This document shows positions 32,267 through 42,670 of a DNA stretch of 64,000 nucleotides, piece by piece (within the stretch, counting starts at the first letter, position 1; each line of letters begins with the position of its first letter). Both the position numbers and the translations under genes were made by a program. A model generated the notes under the pieces. That model searched no databases and was not told the DNA's origin. It saw only the letters and a list, made by a program, of their open reading frames with translations. Source of the DNA: JADJVL01 sp046331545 (lineage in GTDB: Bacteria; Acidobacteriota; Holophagae; Holophagales; Holophagaceae); NCBI GenBank assembly GCA_046331545.1, contig JAXLQR010000002.1, forward strand, positions 3,286,001 through 3,350,000. Direction: 5' to 3'.

Positions 32267-34141
32267 CTACTGGCGGGTCGGGATCTCCGAGACCTGGAAG
32301 GCCCGGGGCTTGTTCCCGCCTTCCCGGAAGGGCGGCGGGAGCTTCGCGATCTCGGCCTCGGCCTCCCCGCGGGACCCGAAGGAGCCCAGGAAGAGCTGGT
32401 TGCAGGTCTGGCCGCTCCGCAGGTCCATCGGGAGGATGAAGAGGTCCTTGCTGCGGGGTTCCATCCAGGCGGCGGCGTTCCGGAGGGTCTCGGCCTGGCA
32501 GGCGATCTCCAGGCGCAGGATCCAGCGGCCCTGGGGAAGGGTCTTCAGGTGGGCCCGTCCCTGGGCGAGGGCCTGCTCCACCTTCCCCGCCCGCAGGGTG
32601 GACCAGCGCAGCTCGGCCCCCGGTGCGGCCGGTTTCGGTTCGGCCGGCGGCGGCGCGGCGGGCTGCGGTTCGGTGGGTGGTGCCGGGGGAGGCTTGAGCT
32701 CCGTGCCAGCGGGCTTGAGGTCCGGCCCGGCCGGCCTGGGACCAGCGGGGCCCTCCCCGGGCCCCGGGCCTGCGGAGGGGGCGGGGGTCCCCGCCTTGGA
32801 TGCTCCGGGCGGGGGCAGCGGAGAGGGAAGGGGCTCCGCCGGGGGCGTGGACCGGAACACCCACCAGGCGAGGCCCAGGACCGCCAGGAAGGGGAGACTG
32901 AGGAGGAGCAGGGAGGGCTTCCGGGAGCCCCGGCGATGGTGCGGGCGGAAATCCGGCGCCTCGGATGGCGCGGGGGGGGTGGGGAGTTCCGGGAAGGGTT
33001 CCGGTCCGGGCTCCAGGGGCTCGAGGCGGAGGGGCAGGGGCGGCTCCTCCGGCGCCCCTCCCTCCGGCGGGGCCTGGGCGGGCTCGGGAAGCAGGGCCTG
33101 CCCTTCCTCCACGTGCCACGCGGCGTCCTCGTGGGTCTCCGGCAGGTCGGGCGGGACCGGGTTCTCCGCGGTGATCTCGTCGTCGTCCCGCCGGGGAGGC
33201 TCCCGCCGGCCCGGCGGGGCGGCCGCCGCGGGGTCGAGCACGCGGTCCAGCTGTTCGGCCATGCGGTCGAGGTTCGCGGTGGGCAGCTGGGCGGCCTGGA
33301 TGTGCTCGATGAGCGATGGCCGGCGGGCGGGCTCCTCCGCGGGGGAGGGCTGGGCGGGGATGGGCCGGGTCTCCGTGAGCCCAGGCGGCTCCTCCAGGGC
33401 TGGGGGCGCGACCACCACCAGCGCCTCGGGTTCCGGGGCGGCCGGCGGGGCGGGCGCCAGGCCGGGCGCGCCCTCGGGAGGAAGGGCCTCCGCCCAGCCC
33501 AGCTCCTTGAGGAAGAGGGCCAGGGCGCCGACGCGGACGGGTTCGGTGCTCGCCTCCCGGGCCAGGTCCAGCAGGCTGCGGCGGCCGTCCAGAAGGGCGG
33601 GGAGCCGGGCCAGGTCCGGCGGAAGGACGCCCTCCCGGGGGGCCGACCGGAGGGTGAGGACCTGGTCGAGGGGGCCGAGGACGTCCAGGAGGCGCTCCCG
33701 GTCCCGGAGGTTCAGCAGGCCCCCCAGGAGGAGGGCGGGCGTGTCCAGGGCCAGGCGGACCACCGACGCGTCGAGGTCCTGGGATTCGAAGCGGGCATCC
33801 GCCCCGTCGGAGCCCAGCGCGCCCCAGACCACGCGCTCCACCTGGAACCGCGCGATGTCCAGCAGGTCCCGCTGGGTGATGAAGCCCATCTGGATGAGGT
33901 TCCGCCCGATGGACAGCCCCGGGGCGAGGTTGTCCATGGCGTAGTCCATCTGCGCCTGGGTGAGCTTCCCCTTTTCCACCAGCAGGTGCGTGAGCCGGTC
34001 CAGGGGGTGGGTGCTCTGGGCGAAGACGATCTGCCCGCGCTCCAGGTAGAGGGTCCGGTGGGGATCCTGCCCCAGCCTCCAGACCCCGGTCTGGGCTCCG
34101 CGGACGCGCGCGAAGAGGTCCCGGAGCGCGGCGAGGCTCAC
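32267..34141 (-). CDS. DUF4388 domain - membrane - SPOR-like domain protein
   Basis: 624 residues from a GTG that overlaps the tyrS stop (GTGA); the frame upstream is tyrS shadow. Order: a DUF4388/PATAN-like domain (about 1-110; LRDLFARVRGAQTGVWRL, RTLYLERGQIVFAQS, RNLIQMGFITQRDLLDIARF), a helical region, a long Pro/Glu-rich disordered segment (about 215-400), one membrane helix (about 408-430), a second Pro-rich linker, then a C-terminal SPOR-like fold (about 545-624, ending AFQVSEIP). DUF4388 is known from myxobacterial and acidobacterial signalling proteins. Likely cytoplasmic sensor head with periplasmic glycan-binding tail; role inferred. Confidence 0.75.
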   Translation of the reverse strand: MSLAALRDLFARVRGAQTGVWRLGQDPHRTLYLERGQIVFAQSTHPLDRLTHLLVEKGKLTQAQMDYAMDNLAPGLSIGRNLIQMGFITQRDLLDIARFQVERVVWGALGSDGADARFESQDLDASVVRLALDTPALLLGGLLNLRDRERLLDVLGPLDQVLTLRSAPREGVLPPDLARLPALLDGRRSLLDLAREASTEPVRVGALALFLKELGWAEALPPEGAPGLAPAPPAAPEPEALVVVAPPALEEPPGLTETRPIPAQPSPAEEPARRPSLIEHIQAAQLPTANLDRMAEQLDRVLDPAAAAPPGRREPPRRDDDEITAENPVPPDLPETHEDAAWHVEEGQALLPEPAQAPPEGGAPEEPPLPLRLEPLEPGPEPFPELPTPPAPSEAPDFRPHHRRGSRKPSLLLLSLPFLAVLGLAWWVFRSTPPAEPLPSPLPPPGASKAGTPAPSAGPGPGEGPAGPRPAGPDLKPAGTELKPPPAPPTEPQPAAPPPAEPKPAAPGAELRWSTLRAGKVEQALAQGRAHLKTLPQGRWILRLEIACQAETLRNAAAWMEPRSKDLFILPMDLRSGQTCNQLFLGSFGSRGEAEAEIAKLPPPFREGGNKPRAFQVSEIPTRQ

Positions 34142-35331
34142 TTCACCACCCACCGCTCGAGCTTGAGCTTCCCCACCTTCACCAGCAGCTTCATGGAGGC
34201 CTTGAGCGCCAGGCGGAAGCTGGGATCCGTGACCTTCTCGCCATCGAGGCTGACGGCCCCCTGGCCGATGAGGCGCTCGGCCTCCTTGCGCGAGGGGGCG
34301 AGGCCGCGCTCCACCAGCAGCTTCACCAGCATCGCCTCGCCGTCGGTGGGCTCCACCGCGACCTCGGGCGCGTCGTCGGCCTTGCGCTCGGAGAAGCGGC
34401 GGATCCAGCGCTCCAGGGCCGCCTCCGCCTCCGCCGCGCCGTGGAACTGGCGCACGATCTCCCGGGCCAGGCCCTTCTTGGCGTCCATGGGGTGGCCCCC
34501 CTTCAGCGCCTCGATCTCGGACGGGAGCTTGTCGGTGAGCAGCAGCCACCAGTCCCACATGGTGGCGTCGCTGACGCTCATGGCCTTCCCGAACTGGGTG
34601 TCCGCGTCCTCGGTGAAGCCGATGTAATTGCCGAGGGACTTCGACATCTTCTCCACGCCGTCCAGGCCCAGCAGGAGAGGCACGGTGAGCACCACCTGGG
34701 GCTCCTGCCCCCAGGTGCCCTGGAGGATCCGGCCCTGCATGAGGTTGAAGAGCTGGTCGTTGCCCCCCAGCTCCACGTCGGCCTCCAGGGCCACGGAGTC
34801 GTAGGCCTGGGTGATGGGATAGAGGAGCTCGTGCACCGCGATGGGCTCGTTGGCGCCCATGCGCTTCTGGAAGTCGTTGCGCTCGAGCATCTGGGCCAGG
34901 GTGAAACGCGCCGTGAGGCGCACCCAGTCCTCGCCCTTGAGGTCCCCCAGCCACTCGCTGTTGAAGCGGATGCGGGTGCGCTCGGGGTCGAGCACCTTGA
35001 AGACCTGCGTCTTGTAGGTCTCGGCGTTGGCGAGGACCTCCTCCCGGGTGAGGGGCGGCCGCGTCGCCTTCTTCCCGGTGGGATCGCCGATCATCCCGGT
35101 GAAGTCGCCGATGAGGAAGGTGACCTCGTGGCCGAGCTGCTGGAACTGGGCCATCTTCCGCAGCAGCACGCCGTGGCCCAGGTGCAGGTCCGGCGCCGTG
35201 GGATCGAAGCCGGCCTTCACGCGCAGGGGCCGGCCCTGGGCCAGCTTCGTCGCGAGGCCTTCCCTCGTGTGGCAGGTGACGGTGCCCTTGAGGAGCAGCT
35301 CAAGGGCCTGGGACGCGGCGCTGGAAACCAT
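34138..35331 (-). CDS. tyrS: Tyrosyl-tRNA synthetase
   Basis: 397 residues, full length. Class I synthetase: the HIGH-type motif is HLGHG at 50-54 and KMSKS at 228-232; the Tyr-binding region is GFDPTAPDLH and the TQAYDSVALEADVELGG segment. A C-terminal S4 RNA-binding domain (about 335-397, LAPSRKEAERLIGQGAVSL) follows. The HLGHG/KMSKS form is that of the TyrZ-like bacterial branch. It charges tRNA-Tyr in the cytoplasm. The DUF4388 gene is translationally coupled to its stop. Confidence 0.97.
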   Translation of the reverse strand: MVSSAASQALELLLKGTVTCHTREGLATKLAQGRPLRVKAGFDPTAPDLHLGHGVLLRKMAQFQQLGHEVTFLIGDFTGMIGDPTGKKATRPPLTREEVLANAETYKTQVFKVLDPERTRIRFNSEWLGDLKGEDWVRLTARFTLAQMLERNDFQKRMGANEPIAVHELLYPITQAYDSVALEADVELGGNDQLFNLMQGRILQGTWGQEPQVVLTVPLLLGLDGVEKMSKSLGNYIGFTEDADTQFGKAMSVSDATMWDWWLLLTDKLPSEIEALKGGHPMDAKKGLAREIVRQFHGAAEAEAALERWIRRFSERKADDAPEVAVEPTDGEAMLVKLLVERGLAPSRKEAERLIGQGAVSLDGEKVTDPSFRLALKASMKLLVKVGKLKLERWVVK

Positions 35332-35377
35332 CCCCGAATCTTGGCGGAAAAGCGCGTCGGGACCAAGGGCCGCGGGG

Positions 35378-35863
35378 CTACTGGACGTCGAGGTCCACCA
35401 CCTTCCCGTCGCCGTACTCCACCGTGTAGGCGGCGCCGCCGGGGGGCGCGTAGCGGATCCAGGTCCGCGGCTGGCCCTTCACGGGCTCGGTGCGGATGCG
35501 GAAGCGGGAGCCGTCGGGCCCGAGGAGGTCGCGCAGCCCCGGCCGCTGGCGGGGCAGGCGCTCCAGCCGGGGCTTCCAGCTCCGGGCGCGCTCGACGAAG
35601 CCCTCCTCGGAGCCGTAGCGGGACCTCAGCGCCGGGGAATCCCGGTAGAGGCCCCGGGCGCCCTCCTCTGTGAGGACGCGGTCGAGGGGGCCGCGGAGCT
35701 GGGCCCAGCCCAGGTCGGCGGCGGCCTCGGCCTGGCGTTTCGCCATCCAGGTGAAGGAGCCGCAGGTGACCAGGAAGAGGAGGAGGAGGACGCCGCAGCC
35801 CAGGGAGACCTTCAGGCCGAGGGAGCCCTGGACCCGAGCGTCCCGCGCCGGGAGGTCCATCAT
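35378..35863 (-). CDS. Membrane-anchored protein, tandem paralogue 3
   Basis: 161 residues. The start ATGATG overlaps the stop of the preceding paralogue. One hydrophobic helix near residues 17-38 (KVSLGCGVLLLLFLVTCGSF), then a soluble domain with TEEGARGLYRDSPALRSRYG, a RARSWKPRLERLP turn, and a short beta region (TVEYGDGKVVDLDV) at the end. The E/D-GAR-x-L/V-Y...P-x-L-x-x-R-Y/F and SW/GW-x-P-R-L-x-x-L-P patterns are shared with the next two genes upstream. Compared with them it lacks the N-terminal W-D-N-G-G segment. Function unknown; topology suggests a domain outside the cytoplasm. Confidence 0.72.
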   Translation of the reverse strand: MMDLPARDARVQGSLGLKVSLGCGVLLLLFLVTCGSFTWMAKRQAEAAADLGWAQLRGPLDRVLTEEGARGLYRDSPALRSRYGSEEGFVERARSWKPRLERLPRQRPGLRDLLGPDGSRFRIRTEPVKGQPRTWIRYAPPGGAAYTVEYGDGKVVDLDVQ

Positions 35864-36345
35864 TCCACCCGCAGGTCCTCGAGCCGGCCGTCGGCCCAGC
35901 GCGTGGACAGCCGCGCGCCCTTGCCGTTGAGGTAGCCGAGCTCCACGCGGCGATGACCGTTGTTGATGGCGATGTTCATCTCCACGCGCCCGGAGGTGAG
36001 CTCCGGCTTCTGCGCGGGGAGCGGCTCCAGCCGGGGCCGCCAGCCCCGCACGGCCCCCAGGAAGGCGGCCTCGTCGGGAAAGCGGTCCGCGAGCCCGGGA
36101 TTGGCCGCGTAGACGGCCCGTGCGCCCTCGTCGGTGCCGAGTTGCGCCACCATGGCCCGGGCCGCGGCCCATTCGGCGTCGGCGGCCCTGCTCACGGCCC
36201 CGGCGCAGGTGGCGATGCCCCCGACGCAGGCGGCGAGGCCCACCAGCACCACCCCGCCGCAGCCCATCAGCAGCTTGCCCCACAGGGGCCAGCCGCGCTT
36301 CGGGGGCCGGCCCAGGCCGCCGTTGTCCCAGGAGGCGTCCGTCAT
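35860..36345 (-). CDS. Membrane-anchored protein, tandem paralogue 2
   Basis: 161 residues from the ATG that overlaps the preceding stop (ATGA). N-terminal ASWDNGGLGRPPKRGWPLWG, then a membrane helix rich in Gly/Cys (LLMGCGGVVLVGLAACVGGI), then the shared soluble domain: TDEGARAVYAANPGLADRFP, GWRPRLEPLPAQKP, and a C-terminal strand ADGRLEDLRVE. The cytoplasmic W-D-N-G-G-x-G and K/R-R-G-W-P motifs before the helix are nearly identical to those of paralogue 1. No recognised family. Confidence 0.72.
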   Translation of the reverse strand: MTDASWDNGGLGRPPKRGWPLWGKLLMGCGGVVLVGLAACVGGIATCAGAVSRAADAEWAAARAMVAQLGTDEGARAVYAANPGLADRFPDEAAFLGAVRGWRPRLEPLPAQKPELTSGRVEMNIAINNGHRRVELGYLNGKGARLSTRWADGRLEDLRVE

Positions 36346-36905
36346 CGGGACGCCCCGCTCCGGCCCGCGGGGGCGACGTCGCATTCCAGGGAGGTCAGCG
36401 CGTGGGTGGAGGGGTTCCAGGCCATGCGGATCCGGGTCCCGTCGTCCATGCGGTATCCGAAGCGCACGCCGGTGAAGACGTCCTTCTGGAGCTGCATCCG
36501 GTTCTTCTCCAGGTGCTCGGCCTCCAGGGGCGGCAGCGCGTGGAGGTGGGGCCGCCAGCCCGCGGCGGCGGCGAGGAAGGCCGCCTCGTCGCCGAAGGCC
36601 GCGTGGATCCCGGGCTGCTGGGCCCAGAGGGCGCGGGTCCCGGCCTCGCTGAGGAGCTGGTCCACGAATCCCGCGCCGCGGTCGTACTCGGGCCGGATGG
36701 CGGCCACGGCGAAGCCGAGGGCGCCCCGCTTGAAGCCCTCGGGATCCCTCTTCGCCTTCTGGCCGAGCCAGAAGCCGGCGCCCACGCAGGCGCCCAGCCC
36801 GAGCAGCATCACCACGCCGCAGCCCAGGAGCACCTTCACCCAGACGGGCCAGCCGCGCCGCGCGGGGGCCGGGCCCTGTCCGCCATTGTCCCAGGAGGAG
36901 TCCAT
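36342..36905 (-). CDS. Membrane-anchored protein, tandem paralogue 1
   Basis: 187 residues with a strong GGGAGG site. N-terminal SSWDNGGQGPAPARRGWPVW, membrane helix KVLLGCGVVMLLGLGACVGA, then a longer soluble domain (LSEAGTRALWAQQPGIHAAF, GWRPHLHALPPLEAEHL, FGYRMDDGTRIRMAWNP). It begins 11 bp after the phoH stop. The three paralogues and phoH thus form one translationally linked run. No family recognised; the shared domain may be ligand-binding. Function unknown. Confidence 0.72.
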   Translation of the reverse strand: MDSSWDNGGQGPAPARRGWPVWVKVLLGCGVVMLLGLGACVGAGFWLGQKAKRDPEGFKRGALGFAVAAIRPEYDRGAGFVDQLLSEAGTRALWAQQPGIHAAFGDEAAFLAAAAGWRPHLHALPPLEAEHLEKNRMQLQKDVFTGVRFGYRMDDGTRIRMAWNPSTHALTSLECDVAPAGRSGASR

Positions 36906-36916
36906 GGGGCCTCCCT

Positions 36917-38245
36917 TCAGAGCAGGTTGCTCGCGAGTTCCGCCAGCTGGCTGCGCTCGCCCTTGTTCAGGGTCACGTGCCCGGCGATGGCCTGGTGCTT
37001 GAAGTGCTCGGCGAGGAAGGAGAGGCCGTTGGTGCTGGCGTCCACGTAGGGGTTGTCGATCTGGTGCGGGTCGCCGGTGAGCACCACCTTCGTGCCGTCC
37101 CCCGCGCGGGTGAGGATGGTCTTCACCTCGTGCGGCGTGAGGTTCTGGGCCTCGTCCACGATCAGGTACTGGTTGGGGATGCTGCGGCCGCGGATGTAGG
37201 TGAGGGGCTCGACGCTGAGGTAGCCGCCCTCCTCGAGCTGCCCCGCGGTCATGGTCGTGCGCCGCCGCTGCTCCATGTTGGCGGTGACGATGAAGTCCAG
37301 GTTGTCGTAGATGGGCTGCATGTAGGGCCGCAGCTTCTCGTCCACGTCCCCGGGCAGGTAGCCGAGGTCCCGGCCCATGGGCATGACGGGCCGGCTCACC
37401 AGGAGCTTGTGGTAGCGCTCCTCGTCGACGACCTGCTGCAGCCCGGCCGCGATCGCGAGGAGGGTCTTGCCGGTGCCGGCCTTGCCGAGCAGGGTCACCA
37501 CCTGGACGCTGTCGTCCAGGAGCAGCTCGAAGACGAACTGCTGCTCCCGGTTGCGCGGCTTGATGCCCCAGGGCGGGGCCTCGAGGCGGCGCAGGGGCCG
37601 CAGGACGCCCTCGTTGCCGTGGAAACGGGCCAGCGCCGTGTGGCTGGGGTTCGCGCGGTCCACGAGGGTCGCGAACTCGTTGGGGAGCATCGGGCTGTCG
37701 GCGAAGTTGGGCAGCCCGCCGTCGAAGAGCCGGTCCAGGTCCGCGGCGTCCACCTCCACCTGCCGCGCGCCGGTGAAGAGCTCCTCCATCTCCACCATGT
37801 CGGTGGTGTAGTCCTCGGCCTGGAGGCCCGCGGCGTCGGCCTTGATGCGCAGGTTCGTGTCCTTGGTGACGAGGACCACCTTCTCCTTGCGCGTCTTCAG
37901 GAGGGCGAAGGCGCAGGCCAGGATCTGGTTGTCGGCGTGGTGCTTGTCCAGGCTCGGGATGCCGATGTCCAGGGGATGGACGGCGACGTCCACCTTCAGC
38001 GTCCCGCCGTTCTCCAGCTTCACGCCCTGGTTGAGGCTGCCGCTCTCGCGCAGCCGGTCCAGGTGCCGGGAGACCGTGCGGGCGTTGCGCCCGATCTCGG
38101 ACTGGTCCTTCTTGAAGTGGTCCACCTCCTCGATCACGACGATCGGGATGGTCACGTCGTGTTCCTGGAAGTGAAAGATGGCCTTGGGGTCGTGGAGAAG
38201 GACGTTGGTGTCGAGGACGAACACCTTCTTGCTGGATGCGGCCAA
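36917..38245 (-). CDS. PIN domain - PhoH family ATPase
   Basis: 442 residues from a TTG with GGGAGG five bases upstream; an in-frame GTG at 38284 would add 13. The N-terminal PIN domain (about 8-155) has VFVLDTNVLLHDP with Asp12, EEVDHFKK, and late acids in TKDTNLRIKAD. The PhoH ATPase domain has Walker A GKAGTGKT at 254-261 and Walker B LIVDEAQN at about 361-368, with SRPVMPMGRDLGYLPG between. This PhoH2-type architecture couples a predicted RNase to an ATPase, and some homologues unwind and cut RNA. Cytoplasmic; probably RNA turnover. Confidence 0.93.
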   Translation of the reverse strand: MAASSKKVFVLDTNVLLHDPKAIFHFQEHDVTIPIVVIEEVDHFKKDQSEIGRNARTVSRHLDRLRESGSLNQGVKLENGGTLKVDVAVHPLDIGIPSLDKHHADNQILACAFALLKTRKEKVVLVTKDTNLRIKADAAGLQAEDYTTDMVEMEELFTGARQVEVDAADLDRLFDGGLPNFADSPMLPNEFATLVDRANPSHTALARFHGNEGVLRPLRRLEAPPWGIKPRNREQQFVFELLLDDSVQVVTLLGKAGTGKTLLAIAAGLQQVVDEERYHKLLVSRPVMPMGRDLGYLPGDVDEKLRPYMQPIYDNLDFIVTANMEQRRRTTMTAGQLEEGGYLSVEPLTYIRGRSIPNQYLIVDEAQNLTPHEVKTILTRAGDGTKVVLTGDPHQIDNPYVDASTNGLSFLAEHFKHQAIAGHVTLNKGERSQLAELASNLL

Positions 38246-38358
38246 CCTTGCCTCCCGGGGTGCTGTTGCCCCGGAGCCTAGCACCCCGGGCCCACAGGCG
38301 CATCCGTTATTGCCTCAAGAGACGATGCTGCGAGAATGGAGGAACCTCCGGAGGTTGG

Positions 38359-40485
<2,127 letters not shown>

Positions 40486-40501
40486 TCCCCCAGGAGCCCC
40501 C

Positions 40502-42646
40502 ATGCGCCCCTTCCTCGCCTCCGCCCTCCTCCTCGCCCTCGCCGGCGGCCTGGCCGCCCAGGAGGCCGCCCCGTTCAAGGCGCCCAGGACCCGCAAGCTG
40601 GACGTGGTGGACACCTACTTCGGCGTGAACGTCCCCGACCCCTACCGCTGGCTCGAGGACGACCACAGCCTGGACACCCAGGCCTGGGTGAAGGCCCAGA
40701 ACGAGGTCACCTTCGCCTACCTCGCGGCCATCCCCGAGCGGGAGCGCATCCGCGAGCGCATGACGAAACTGTGGAACTACGAGAAGTTCGGCGCGCCCAG
40801 CAAGCACGGCGCCCACTACGTCTACTCCCACAACTCCGGGCTCCAGAACCAGTCGGTGGTCTACATCACCGACAAGCTGGAGGAGCAGGGCCGGGTGCTC
40901 TTCGACCCCAACGCCCTCAGCAAGGACGGCACCGTCTCCCTGGGCGGGATGCGCTTCAGCGAGGACGGCGCCAAGGTGGCCTACGCCCTGTCGAGGGGCG
41001 GCTCCGACGTGAGCACCTGGAAGGTGCGGGACGTCGCCACGGGCCAGGACCTGCCCGACACGATGCCCGCGGGCCGCCTGCGGGTGAACGACTGGGCGAA
41101 GGACGGCAGCGGCTTCTACTACACGGACTACCCGAAGGTGGAGGCCGGCAAGGCCCTCACCGCGGTGTACAAGAACCAGAAGCTCTTCTTCCACAAGCTC
41201 GGCGATCCGGTGGAGAAGGACGTGGTGGTCTACGAGCGCCCCGACCAGCCCGACTGGGGCTTCGGCGCCGGCGTGTCCGACGACGGCCGGTGGCTCGTGA
41301 TCTACCAGAGCCAGGGCACGGAACGGAAGAACCGCGTCTTCCTGAAGGACCTCGCGCAGCCCGGCAGCTCCGTGGTGCCGCTCTTCGACCAGTACGACGG
41401 CAGCTATTCGGTGCTGGGCAACGACGGCGACACCTTCTACGTGCACACCGACTTCGGGGCCCCCCGGCACCGCATCGTGGCGGTGGACCGCAAGGACCCG
41501 CGGCCCGAGGCCTGGAAGGTGCTGGTTCCCGAGGGGCCGGGCCGGGACGTGATGGCCTCGGCGGACCTGCTGGGCAACACCCTGGCGGTGACCTGGTCCG
41601 TGGACGCCCTCAACACCGTGAAGCTCTACGACCTGAAGGGGAGGTTCCTGAAGGAGATCAAGCCCGAGGGCCTGGGCTCGCTCAGCGGTTTCGGCGGGAA
41701 GCGCAAGGACACCGAGGTGTTCTACACCTTCACGTCCTACAACCAGCCCCCCACCCTCTACCGCTACGACCTGAGGAAGGGGAGGACCAGCGTGTTCCGC
41801 CAGCCCAAGGTGGACATCCGCCCCGCGGACTTCGAGGTGAGGGAGGTGTTCTACACCAGCAAGGACGGCACCAAGGTTCCGATGTTCCTCGCCCACAAGA
41901 AGGGCCTCCAGCTCGACGGCACCAACCCCACGCTGCTCTACGGCTACGGCGGCTTCAACATCGCCATGTCGCCGGGCTACAGCCCGGTGAACCAGGTGTG
42001 GATGGAGATGGGCGGCGTCTACGCCGTGGCCTGCCTGCGGGGCGGCAGCGAGTACGGCAAGGACTGGTGGGAGGCGGGCAAGCGGGAGAAGAAGCAGAAC
42101 GTCTTCGACGACTTCATCGCCGCGGCGGAGTACCTCATCGCCGAGAAGGTCACCTCCACCCCCAAGCTCGCGATCTTCGGCGGCTCCAACGGCGGCCTCC
42201 TGGTGGGCGCCTGCCTGACCCAGCGCCCGGAGCTCTTCGGCGCGGCCCTCCCGGCGGTGGGCGTGATGGACATGCTCCGCTACCACAAGTTCACCATCGG
42301 CTGGATGTGGAAGAGCGACTACATGAGCAGCGACACCAAGGAGGGCTTCGAGAACCTCATCAAGTACTCCCCGCTTCACACCATCAAGCCCGGCACGAAG
42401 TATCCGCCCACCCTGGTCACCACCGGCGACCACGACGACCGCGTGGTGCCCGCCCACAGCCACAAGTTCGCCGCCACCCTGCAGGCCGCCCAGGCCGGCC
42501 CGGCGCCGATCCTCACCCGCATCGAGACCGACGCGGGCCACGGCGCCGGCAAGCCCACCGCCAAGCTCATCGCCGAGCGCACGGACATGTGGGCCTTCCT
42601 GGTGAAGAACCTGGGCATGACCCTGCCGGAGGGCTTCGGGAAGTGA
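40502..42646 (+). CDS. Exported prolyl oligopeptidase family serine peptidase (S9A), copy 2
   Basis: 714 residues with signal peptide RPFLASALLLALAGGLAAQ and an AGGAG site. Same architecture as copy 1 and highly similar in the catalytic half (Ser562 in GGSNGGLLVGACL, DHDDRVVPAHSHKF, His680 in DAGHGAGKP). The propeller has diverged more, which would change the substrate gate. Shared stretches such as LLYGYGGFNI, QNVFDDFIAAAE and YSP-H-TIKPGT show recent common origin. Both copies are intact, so division of labour between substrates is likely. Confidence 0.94.
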   Translation: MRPFLASALLLALAGGLAAQEAAPFKAPRTRKLDVVDTYFGVNVPDPYRWLEDDHSLDTQAWVKAQNEVTFAYLAAIPERERIRERMTKLWNYEKFGAPSKHGAHYVYSHNSGLQNQSVVYITDKLEEQGRVLFDPNALSKDGTVSLGGMRFSEDGAKVAYALSRGGSDVSTWKVRDVATGQDLPDTMPAGRLRVNDWAKDGSGFYYTDYPKVEAGKALTAVYKNQKLFFHKLGDPVEKDVVVYERPDQPDWGFGAGVSDDGRWLVIYQSQGTERKNRVFLKDLAQPGSSVVPLFDQYDGSYSVLGNDGDTFYVHTDFGAPRHRIVAVDRKDPRPEAWKVLVPEGPGRDVMASADLLGNTLAVTWSVDALNTVKLYDLKGRFLKEIKPEGLGSLSGFGGKRKDTEVFYTFTSYNQPPTLYRYDLRKGRTSVFRQPKVDIRPADFEVREVFYTSKDGTKVPMFLAHKKGLQLDGTNPTLLYGYGGFNIAMSPGYSPVNQVWMEMGGVYAVACLRGGSEYGKDWWEAGKREKKQNVFDDFIAAAEYLIAEKVTSTPKLAIFGGSNGGLLVGACLTQRPELFGAALPAVGVMDMLRYHKFTIGWMWKSDYMSSDTKEGFENLIKYSPLHTIKPGTKYPPTLVTTGDHDDRVVPAHSHKFAATLQAAQAGPAPILTRIETDAGHGAGKPTAKLIAERTDMWAFLVKNLGMTLPEGFGK

Positions 42647-42670
42647 CCCGCGGCCAGGACGGGGTGGAGG

